Source of the DNA: Deltaproteobacteria bacterium
GTDB taxonomy: Bacteria > Myxococcota_A > Polyangia > Polyangiales > Ga0077539
Length of the DNA: 64,000 nucleotides
Direction: 5' to 3'
Assembly: GCA_016218725.1 (NCBI GenBank)
Contig: JACRDB010000088.1
Location: 102,372-166,371, forward strand
Under the pieces are notes generated by a model, which ran no database searches, was not told where the DNA came from, and saw only the letters and a list, made by a program, of their open reading frames with translations. Within the stretch, counting starts at the first letter, position 1. Each line of letters begins with the position of its first letter. Positions 17,974-24,250 of the stretch are shown piece after piece. The translations under genes were made by a program, and so were the position numbers.

Positions 17974-18100
17974 CGGGTGAGATGTGTAACCGTCCTCGGT
18001 GCGGGTCGGCGGGATTCATCCCGCCGACCCGCATCGAACACGGTCACACAACGGCGCCCACCCGCACCGAGGACGGTTACACATCGGCCCTCTCACCCGC
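17974..18100. repeat. Inverted repeat units around a long hairpin
   Basis: The 322-bp gap between two orphan genes (17943-18264) is filled here by repeats. A 26-bp arm at 17981-18006 is repeated perfectly inverted at 18060-18085. Between them lies a 14-bp perfect stem (18001-18014 with 18019-18032) and a TTCA loop. A unit at about 18027-18060 in reverse orientation belongs to the same 33-bp family as the tandem array at 63626-63826 (shared cores GCATCGAACACGGTCA and CAACGGCGC). Nothing coding is seen in the remainder of the gap. Confidence 0.8.
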
Positions 18101-18264
18101 GCCTCCACGGGGTGCAATTCGGCACCGTCGGACGCACGGGTATGCACGCGGTGTGCGACCCGGTGCACGAGTTCCGTGACTGGGCCACGGTGGAGGCCGG
18201 GTGCGCTCGGTGAGCCGTCCGGTTTCGCTCCCAAGGCGCTCGACCCGACTGCTACCCTCGCGTC

Positions 18265-19179
18265 ATGAAGACCGACCGAGCCACCCACAAGGCGCACACC
18301 CTCGACGAGGACGCCGGAAGGCATGGCCCGCGGGCGGTGTTCACCGCGGTGGTCGAGGCCGCGCGCGAGCGAGCACCCTCCCTGAAAGGCCGCTGGCGCG
18401 CACAGGTCGCCGCGTGGGCGGCCTACGCCCTGCGGTACAACACCCGCTTCGAGATCGACCACAGCACCGACCCGCCCTGGGACTGCTCCGGCCGGCTGGT
18501 CCGGACCGACGAGCGCTTCGACCCCGCGGAGTGCTCCACGCTCAGGGACCTGTGGGATGAGCCCAACGGCCAGACCAGAGCGACATATACCAGCGGTTAC
18601 GGCATGCACCACATCACCTTCGGCGACGAACTCGAGGAGGCCGCGCGCGAGGCGACCTACGCATTCCTCGAGGACGTCGGGATGGACCATGCCCGAGAAC
18701 ACGCGTTGGACTACCTGAGCGCGCTCGATGAGGAGACCCGGTCCTGGGCAGACACCGCCGAGCGGGCGTTCTGGGCGCTCGACGAGCAGTGCGGCGAGCA
18801 GGTGCTGGACCTCCAGGTCCGGCTCTCCTGGCAGTGGGTGGAGGAGGCGCAGTCCTTCATCGTCTCCGAGCTCCTCTCCGAAGGCGCCTTCTCCGCCCGG
18901 CGGCGGCGCCAGCTCGAGGAGGCCGCGCAGGCGTCCGCCAGCAGGGACGCCGAGGCGAGGCTCGGGCTGGCGCGCGACGCCCTCGAGCGGCTCGAACGGG
19001 AGTACCAGCGGCGGATCGGCCCCTTCCCCCGCCGGCACCACTTCTCCAAGGGTGACGCCTGCTGGCCCGCCCTGCGCGCCCTGCTCGCGACCTGGAGCCC
19101 CGAGGACCGCGGCCTGCTCGTCGGCGTCCTACCCTGCTCCCACTCGATCGAGGCCTTCCTGCGGTCCTCCACGGAGTGA
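18265..19179 (+). CDS. Hypothetical acidic/helical protein (304 aa)
   Basis: I do not recognise this protein. It is soluble, with no signal or TM segment, and mostly helical with many charged residues. Notable are 'SGYGMHHITFGDELEEAAREATYAFLED' and a coiled-coil-prone region at about 205-255 ('ARRRRQLEEAAQASASRDAE', 'ALERLEREYQRR'). The C-terminus has 'GDACWPALRALLATWSPED'. The ATG at 18265 is the only sensible start. It is flanked by the repeat cluster upstream and the second 16-bp palindrome 15 bp downstream, so it looks like cargo of an accessory patch. Confidence 0.6.
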   Translation: MKTDRATHKAHTLDEDAGRHGPRAVFTAVVEAARERAPSLKGRWRAQVAAWAAYALRYNTRFEIDHSTDPPWDCSGRLVRTDERFDPAECSTLRDLWDEPNGQTRATYTSGYGMHHITFGDELEEAAREATYAFLEDVGMDHAREHALDYLSALDEETRSWADTAERAFWALDEQCGEQVLDLQVRLSWQWVEEAQSFIVSELLSEGAFSARRRRQLEEAAQASASRDAEARLGLARDALERLEREYQRRIGPFPRRHHFSKGDACWPALRALLATWSPEDRGLLVGVLPCSHSIEAFLRSSTE

Positions 19180-19193
19180 TCTCGACGGACCGC

Positions 19194-19209
19194 GTTGGGT
19201 CGACCCAAC
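19194..19209. repeat. 16-bp perfect palindrome, copy 2
   Basis: Identical to the palindrome at 17152-17167, including several flanking bases. It lies 15 bp after the stop of the 304-aa gene and could act as a terminator stem, a protein site or a boundary mark. Confidence 0.7.
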
Positions 19210-19263
19210 CTCGGACCCCCTGCACCCGCACGTCCGGCCGAGGTCCTGGTGCTCTGGCCCCCC

Positions 19264-21003
19264 CTACGGCGGGAGCATGGAGTCCGGGCGCGCGTGGAGC
19301 GACTGCCACACCCTCGCTTGCACGAAGAGCTCCACGAGCGTCGAGTCCAGGTTGCCCGCGTGGGCCTCGGACTCCAGGATGGCCAGGCTGCGCTCCAGCG
19401 GCACCGCGCCCTTGTACGGCCGGTCCGACGCCGTGAGCGCGTCGAAGACGTCCGCGATGGCCATGGCGCGGCTCTGGAGCGGGATCTCGTCGCCGACGAG
19501 CCCCCGGGGGTAGCCCGTGCCCCGGAGCCGCTCGTGGTGGGCGTAGGCGATCTCCGGCACCCGCGAGAGGTCCCGCGTCCACGGGATCCGTGACAGGAAG
19601 CGGTACGTGTGCGTGACGTGGCCCTCGATCTCCCGGCGCTCCGCGGCGGAGAGCGTCCCCCGGGGGATCTGCAGGCACACCAGGTCCTCGGGCTCCAGCA
19701 GGCTCACGGTCTGGCCGCTCCAGTGCCAGAAGCCCATGCACGCGAGCTGGGCGAGGTTGTCCTTCACCTCCACCGGGAGCACGTTGGGCTCGTTGGTGCT
19801 CTGCACCAGCGCGATCCACTCCTCCACCTCGGCGTGGTGCGAGGCCCGGAGCGCCTCCAGGCGCGCGGGGTCGAAGGTGAGCCCCTCCTCCCAGGCCCGG
19901 GAGAGCGCCTCCAGCGTGAGCTCCAGCCCCCGCTGCCGCAGCCGCTGGAGGATCACCTCCATGCGCCCCGGGGGGAGCTTCTTGGCCTTGACCAGCACCT
20001 CCTCGCGGACGCCCACCTTGCCGAAATCGTGCAGGAGGCTCGCGTAGCGCAGCTCCCGGAGCTGCGCCGGGGTGAAGCGCACCCCCGCGTAGGGGCCCCG
20101 GACCTGGCGCTGGAGCGCCTCGGCCAGGGACACCGTGAGCACCGCCACGCGCCCGGAGTGCCCGCTGGTGGTGGGGTCCCGGCTCTCGATGGCGCCCACG
20201 GACGCGTCCACGAAGGCCTCGAAGAGCTGCTCGATGTCGCGCCGCAGGCGCATGTTCTTCAGGGCCACCCCGGCCTGCGCCGCGAGGCTCTGGGCCAGCT
20301 CCTCGTCGTCCTCGGGGAAGGGCACCACCCGGCGGGCGCCCTGGGCGTCGGTCTCCACGCGGTTGATGAACTGCAAGACCCCAAGCACCTCGCCCACCAC
20401 GTCGGTCATGGGGACCACCAGCATGGACGTGGTGCGGTACCCGGCCGCGCGGTCAAAGCTCGGGTCGAAGCGGTATGGCACGTCCGGCGGCAGGTCGTAC
20501 ACGTCCGGGAGGTTCAGGGGCTGCGCCGTGGCCGCCACGCGCCCCGCGATGGTGGGCCGCGTGATCGGGATGCGCACCCGCCGAAAAGGCAGCTCCACGC
20601 GCTCGTTCTGCGTGTATGCAAAGAGCAGCTCCGGGCCCCGGGGGCTGTCCTTCAGGAGGTACAGGCTCCCGGCCTCGGCGCGCAGGAGGGCGCGCCCCTC
20701 GGCCAGGATGCGCTCCAGGAGCCGGTCCAGGTCCTGCTCGGCGGCCAGGGCGCGGCCGAGGTCGTGGAGCCGGTCCATGGCCAGGCGGTCCTGGTGGCGG
20801 TCCCAGCCCGCCCTCACCAGGGCCGCGGCGCCCGCCAGCCCCGGCCAGGCCTCGCAGGCCGCGAAGCGCCCGGCGCCCGGGAGGCCAAGCACCACCTCCG
20901 CGGGGCTCGAGGACGCCCAGGTGATCCTCCGCCGGAGGGCGTCCGGGAGGGTGCCCCCGAGGGCGCTCTGGTGCTCGACCGGGACGGCGACGGTGAAGGT
21001 CAT
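19264..21003 (-). CDS. GAF/HD-GYP-type phosphodiesterase
   Basis: A 579-residue signalling protein, probably a cyclic-di-nucleotide phosphodiesterase of the HD-GYP class. A GAF sensor domain covers about 80-250. The catalytic domain begins near 265; the metal residues include H325-D326 with 'DFGKVGV', H462/H465 in 'GHVTH', HHE at 489-491 and GTGYP at 495-499. The usual DG before xGYP reads RG here. Between the HD motif and the next His there are about 130 residues, roughly 100 more than usual, holding an extra helical domain ('ASHHAEVEEWIALVQ'). The ATG at 21003 follows a GGGGGGAG ribosome site. Activity is plausible but unproven given the insertion. Confidence 0.82.
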   Translation of the reverse strand: MTFTVAVPVEHQSALGGTLPDALRRRITWASSSPAEVVLGLPGAGRFAACEAWPGLAGAAALVRAGWDRHQDRLAMDRLHDLGRALAAEQDLDRLLERILAEGRALLRAEAGSLYLLKDSPRGPELLFAYTQNERVELPFRRVRIPITRPTIAGRVAATAQPLNLPDVYDLPPDVPYRFDPSFDRAAGYRTTSMLVVPMTDVVGEVLGVLQFINRVETDAQGARRVVPFPEDDEELAQSLAAQAGVALKNMRLRRDIEQLFEAFVDASVGAIESRDPTTSGHSGRVAVLTVSLAEALQRQVRGPYAGVRFTPAQLRELRYASLLHDFGKVGVREEVLVKAKKLPPGRMEVILQRLRQRGLELTLEALSRAWEEGLTFDPARLEALRASHHAEVEEWIALVQSTNEPNVLPVEVKDNLAQLACMGFWHWSGQTVSLLEPEDLVCLQIPRGTLSAAERREIEGHVTHTYRFLSRIPWTRDLSRVPEIAYAHHERLRGTGYPRGLVGDEIPLQSRAMAIADVFDALTASDRPYKGAVPLERSLAILESEAHAGNLDSTLVELFVQARVWQSLHARPDSMLPP

Positions 21004-21105
21004 CGCGGGGCTCCCCCCTGCATCGGGGCTCCTCTCGTCGTAGCATGCAATGGCGTGGGGCGTTTCTTTCCTTGCGGCCCTCGGCGGTGCTACCAAGGTG
21101 GAGCG

Positions 21106-21756
21106 ATGGCGCGACGAGGCACCTGGATCGCCGTGGTGGGGCCCATCGGGGTGGGCAAGAGCACCCTGGCGGCCATCGTGGCGCGGCGCACGGGGGCGGA
21201 GTTCATCCCCGAGCGCTTCGGGGAGAACCCCTTCCTGGCGCGCTTCTACGGCCCCGACGGGATCGCCCGCTGGGGCTTCCAGACCGAGGTGAGCTTCCTC
21301 ACGCAGCGCGTGGACCAGGTCCAGGAGATCCAGCGGACGATGGCCTCCGGGCGCTCCGTGGTGACCGATTTCACCCCGCAGCAGAACCTCATCTTCGCGG
21401 GCATCACCGTGGACCCGCTGGAGTTCACCCTCTACGAAGAGCTCTACGCCAGGCTCTTCCGGGGCCTCCCGATGCCCGACCGGCTCATCTGCCTGGACGC
21501 CGACCCGAAGACCATCCAGGCCCGCATCAGGCGCCGCGCCCGGGAGCTGGAGAAGGGCATCCCCGCGGCGTACCTGAAGAAGCTCCGGGAGGCCTACCAG
21601 CGCTGGCGCGAGGACCCCCCGGCCCCGGCCCTCTGGATCGACACGTCCCGCATGCCCATCCCCAGCGACCTGGTGGCCCGCGCCAACGCCCTGGACGCTG
21701 TGATGGGCGCCCTCGCCCCGGAGGAGCGCGACGCCCTCTTCGGCCGCGCGGGGTAG
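21106..21756 (+). CDS. Deoxynucleoside kinase family protein
   Basis: A 216-residue P-loop kinase of the deoxynucleoside-kinase family, which phosphorylates deoxynucleosides in nucleotide salvage. The Walker A is 'GPIGVGKST' at about residues 12-20; 'FIPERFGENPFLARFY' is the substrate-binding segment with the conserved Glu and N-P-F-L; 'QTEVSFLTQR' and 'VVTDFTPQQNLIF' (DRS-like position) follow; the lid is 'RIRRRARELEKGI'. The family can be confused with cytosolic guanylate or shikimate kinases, but ENPFL is typical. GTGGAG precedes the ATG. It is divergent from the HD-GYP gene. Confidence 0.85.
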   Translation: MARRGTWIAVVGPIGVGKSTLAAIVARRTGAEFIPERFGENPFLARFYGPDGIARWGFQTEVSFLTQRVDQVQEIQRTMASGRSVVTDFTPQQNLIFAGITVDPLEFTLYEELYARLFRGLPMPDRLICLDADPKTIQARIRRRARELEKGIPAAYLKKLREAYQRWREDPPAPALWIDTSRMPIPSDLVARANALDAVMGALAPEERDALFGRAG

Positions 21757-21762
21757 GCACCC

Positions 21763-22347
21763 CTAGGACGCGGTCACCGGCCCGAAGCGCGCGTCGATGT
21801 CCGCCAGGAGCGCGTCCACGTCGTCCACGGCGCGCAGGTCCCGGCGCACCTCCACCACGCCGTCCCGGAGGCTCACCACGTCCCCCGCGGGCCAGGTCAA
21901 GAGCGCCCTCACCAGCGCCTCCGGGAGCTGCTCCCGGGCCTCCTTCGGGAGCACCACCCAGCCCCCTCCGTCCGGGCGCCGGAGCTGCGGGCGGGCCGCG
22001 TCCTCAGGGTCCCGGGTCCCCGCCGGGGGCTGCACCCTCACGCCCGCGGGGAGGCCCACCTCCTTGAGCACCGTGGCCGCGCACCAGTCCCCGGAGGGCG
22101 TACACCCCACCCGGAGCGTGACGTCTCCCTTCTCCAGCCGCCGGATCGTCGGCAGGGCGCCCTCCTCCGGGACCAGGAGCTTCCAGCCCCGGTCCACCAG
22201 CACCCGGGCGTAGCCCTCGGCCCGCTCGGAGAGGTCCGGGTCGCTCCAGCGCCGGGACCCCGGGCTGCCCCGCAAGAGCACCGCGATGAACACCCCCACC
22301 AGGGGCACCATCACCAGCGCGATCAATACCTCGTTCGGGATTCTCAT
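21763..22347 (-). CDS. Single-TM anchored hypothetical protein
   Basis: A 194-residue protein with one N-terminal TM helix (about 6-27, 'VLIALVMVPLVGVFIAVLL') and a soluble domain that I do not recognise, containing 'VTLRVGCTPSGDWCAATVLKEVGLP' with two Cys that may pair. The start at 22347 (MRIPNEV) places the TM at the N-terminus; the frame extends upstream into the neighbouring divergent gene. It faces the deoxynucleoside-kinase gene 6 bp away and is divergent from the nuclease-like gene at 22409. Function unknown. Confidence 0.6.
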   Translation of the reverse strand: MRIPNEVLIALVMVPLVGVFIAVLLRGSPGSRRWSDPDLSERAEGYARVLVDRGWKLLVPEEGALPTIRRLEKGDVTLRVGCTPSGDWCAATVLKEVGLPAGVRVQPPAGTRDPEDAARPQLRRPDGGGWVVLPKEAREQLPEALVRALLTWPAGDVVSLRDGVVEVRRDLRAVDDVDALLADIDARFGPVTAS

Positions 22348-22408
22348 GGCCCGGTCACCATGCCAGATCCTTGCCGACGCGGGAACCCGCGGGCCATGGT
22401 CCCTCGCC

Positions 22409-22846
22409 ATGGACGGGGCCCTCCTCGCGCTCCTGGCGCTCCTGCTCCTGGCCCTGGGCGCCTACGGCCTCGCCCGCTGGGACCGCTGGCGGCGCAGCCT
22501 CCGGGGCCGCCTCGCCGCCGACGGCGAGCGCTCGGCGGAGGTCCTCCTGGCCTCCTGTGGCTACGCCGTCCTCGGCTGTCAGGTGCCCGGCGCCCTCACC
22601 CTGTGGGTCGATGGCGAGCCTCGACGGTACGGCCTCCGCGCGGACCTCCTGGTCGAGCGCCACGGCGAGCGCCTCGTGGCCGAGGTCAAGACCGGCCACC
22701 TCGTCCCTCGCCTTTCCCATGGCCCCACGCGACGCCAGCTCCTGGAGTACCAGCTCGCCTTCGGGGTCCGCGCCGTCCTCCTGGTGGACGCCACCCGAGG
22801 CACCGTCCGGGAGGTGCGCTTCGCGCCCGAGGAACCTACGCCGTAG
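22409..22846 (+). CDS. Membrane-anchored PD-(D/E)XK nuclease-like protein
   Basis: A 145-residue protein with one N-terminal TM helix (about 3-22) and a small domain of restriction-endonuclease type. The pattern is 'VEVLLASCGYAVLG'-like helix and strand, then 'LRADLLVERHGERLVAEVKTG' with D, E-x-K as the probable active site, and 'TRRQLLEYQLAFGV' supplying the helix with Q that commonly follows. These features fit a PD-(D/E)XK nuclease, of the small membrane-anchored type seen in several bacteria. It may act on DNA at the membrane or be inactive; no partner is apparent. The ATG at 22409 puts the TM helix first. Confidence 0.65.
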   Translation: MDGALLALLALLLLALGAYGLARWDRWRRSLRGRLAADGERSAEVLLASCGYAVLGCQVPGALTLWVDGEPRRYGLRADLLVERHGERLVAEVKTGHLVPRLSHGPTRRQLLEYQLAFGVRAVLLVDATRGTVREVRFAPEEPTP

Positions 22847-22850
22847 TCAC

Positions 22851-22881
22851 TTGTAACTATTTGTAATCAAAGAGCTATTTT
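22851..22881 (+). promoter_or_regulatory. AT-rich promoter-like island
   Basis: Within about 40 bp the sequence becomes strongly AT-rich, in contrast to its surroundings. TTGTAA occurs at 22851-22856 and again at 22861-22866 (10-bp spacing), and TATTTT lies at 22876-22881, 19 bp behind the first TTGTAA. This could be a promoter with a repeated operator for the ORF that follows. Confidence 0.4.
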
Positions 22882-22950
22882 TCCCCTGTGGAGGCCCCGC
22901 CGGGCGCCTCCGCGGTGGATTTCCTGAACCGAGGGGCCTGCGCCGCACCC

Positions 22951-23538
22951 ATGGCGTTGAAGAGGGAGCCGCGCCCCGCCTTGCAGGCGTTGGGCATGGG
23001 CCTCCCCGCGCGCCCTCTGGAGGTCTCCGAGATGACCATGCATGCGTCCGCCAGGGCCCCCGCCGCGGGGGCCGCCGCGCTGGCCTCGGCGGTGTTCACC
23101 GAGGGCTTCGGCCTCACGCTCTGGGCGCTCTTCAGCGGCGCCGCGGTGGTGGTGCTGCTCACCGCCGCCGAGGCGCGCTCGGCGCTCCTGTCCGCGGGGC
23201 TCTCGCTCGCGGGCACCCTCGGCGCCGCGAGGGGTCTTGAGGCGCTCGGGCTCCTGCGGGGCAAGGTCCTCGCGCGGGCCGGGGCCATCTACGGTCTGGC
23301 GGCGCTGGTCGGGGCCGGGGTCATCTTCGACAACTACGACAACACCCGGCTCCATTACTCCACCACCTTTGACGACTCGTTCTACCAATCCAGCGGAGGA
23401 GGCACGAGGGCCTCGGCCTTCAGGCCGAGGGTGAAGCGCCCCCGCGGACGTGGACAGAGTATGTCCATGATGGCCTTGCGTCGGGGGTGTGGATGGGGCA
23501 GCGTGGGAGTGGGTCGTCAGACCCGGGCGGATCTTTGA
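22951..23538 (+). CDS. Possible membrane protein, damaged 3' end
   Basis: A weak call. From about residue 28 ('MTMHASARAPAAG', ATG at 23032) the frame encodes three or four hydrophobic segments ('TLWALFSGAAVVVLLTA', 'LLSAGLSLAGTLGAA', 'AIYGLAALVGAGVIF') followed by a hydrophilic 'DNYDNTRLHYSTTFDDSFYQSS'. After that, at about 23400, the reading frame runs through a hairpin and into Arg-rich sequence that looks non-coding. I think the real gene ends or was cut near 23400. I do not recognise the family. The upstream AT-rich promoter-like island argues that something is expressed here. Confidence 0.4.
   Translation: MALKREPRPALQALGMGLPARPLEVSEMTMHASARAPAAGAAALASAVFTEGFGLTLWALFSGAAVVVLLTAAEARSALLSAGLSLAGTLGAARGLEALGLLRGKVLARAGAIYGLAALVGAGVIFDNYDNTRLHYSTTFDDSFYQSSGGGTRASAFRPRVKRPRGRGQSMSMMALRRGCGWGSVGVGRQTRADL
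23411..23430 (+). repeat. Perfect 8-bp stem with TTCA loop
   Basis: CCTCGGCC-TTCA-GGCCGAGG. It has the look of the subterminal hairpins of IS200/IS605-type elements or of a terminator without T-run. It interrupts the reading frame of the preceding membrane-protein ORF. Confidence 0.55.
23448..23470. promoter_or_regulatory. Imperfect palindrome, copy 2 of the uvrB-upstream motif
   Basis: TGGACA and TGTCCA arms around the spacer GAGTA, matching the palindrome at 24174-24196 in most positions of the arms and 4 of 5 spacer bases. Confidence 0.45.
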
Positions 23539-23559
23539 GAAGCGAGTGTAAGGCGTTCA

Positions 23560-23825
23560 TGGCACAAGGGCTTCGGTCACCATGCCACGGTAAAACACGC
23601 ATGGTTCATGGTACGTCCGCGTCCCCTCGGGGACCCTATGGACAGCCTTCGTCTCCGAAGGCTGTGGGGGACGTGCCTCACGTATCCTGGGCGCGAGGTT
23701 CACCCCTCGCCTCCAGGTAGTTCCGGTGGAACCCCGGCTCGGGTGGCGGCGTGAGCCTCCCTCGTGTAGCGCGTGGAGCGGTGACGCTTCCGCGAAACCC
23801 CGGCATTTATCCCGGGGAGGTTCAC
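23560..23825 (+). ncRNA. Candidate structured RNA, possibly OMEGA/HEARO-like
   Basis: A 270-bp stretch without a convincing gene contains successive stem-loops in one orientation. They are: a 10-bp perfect stem 23642-23651/23656-23665, enclosed by GTCCCC (23621-23626) pairing with GGGGAC (23667-23672); GCGAGG/CCTCGC at 23693-23710; GTTCC/GGAAC at 23720-23732; a 10-bp stem with one bulge and a GTGA (GNRA-type) loop at 23770-23794; and CCCCGG/CCGGGG at 23798-23817, followed by AGG. The final stem followed by a short purine tail recalls the scaffold end of transposon-encoded guide RNAs (TnpB or IscB associated). That assignment is inference; no TnpB or IscB gene is present. The hairpins themselves are read directly. 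Confidence 0.45.
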
Positions 23826-24155
23826 CGCATCACCTGGCTGGAGTGGTGCACCACCACCCTGTGGGTCCTCCTCGCCCCGCTCCTCCTGCGCGGCCTCGGG
23901 CGCCTGCGCCGCGGGGGCTACACCGCCCGCACCTTCCTCTGGGCCCACGCGGGCGCCATGCTGGCCGTCGTCGCCATCAGCGGCCAGGAGCGCCACCGGC
24001 TCCCGGTGCTGCTCCTGAACGCCGCCGTCCTCGCCGTGGCCCTGGACGGCAAGGAGACCCCGCAGGAGCGCTCCTGGCGCCACACCGGCCACCTCCTGGT
24101 GGCCCTCGCGCTGGTGGTCCTGAACGCCGCCCAGGCCCTGCGCGCCGCGCTGTAA
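23751..24155 (+). pseudogene. C-terminal remnant of a multi-pass membrane protein
   Basis: The frame opened by a GTG at 23751 first reads through the candidate RNA hairpins and then, from about residue 26, gives two or three hydrophobic helices ('TTTLWVLLAPLLLRGLG', 'LWAHAGAMLAVVAIS', 'GHLLVALALVVLNAAQAL') with 'GQERHRLPVLLLNAAVLAVAL' between them. The R-x-R-LP-V-L pattern resembles the end of GT39/O-antigen-type membrane glycosyltransferases. Because the first two-thirds of such a protein are missing, I read it as a remnant cut off by the structured insert. A genuine small membrane protein remains possible. Confidence 0.45.
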
Positions 24156-24173
24156 CCCGCCGCGGTGGGGCGG

Positions 24174-24196
24174 CCATGGACAGGGTATGTCCATGG
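24174..24196. promoter_or_regulatory. Palindromic candidate operator upstream of uvrB
   Basis: CCATGGACA and TGTCCATGG form perfect 9-bp arms around GGGTA. It lies 54 bp before the uvrB ATG and 15 bp before a TTGACA hexamer (24212-24217). The position suggests control of a DNA-repair gene, for example by an SOS-type repressor, but it does not match a LexA box that I know. Confidence 0.5.
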
Positions 24197-24250
24197 TGTG
24201 TGGGGAGGCGCTTGACACGGTAGGGCGCCGGGCGCAGACCGGTTCGTTCC

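Noticed and set aside
24208..24250. Classical promoter TTGACA with matching -10 for uvrB
   Set aside because: TTGACA is present at 24212 but no TAnnnT lies 16-19 bp downstream, so I kept only the palindrome as a candidate.
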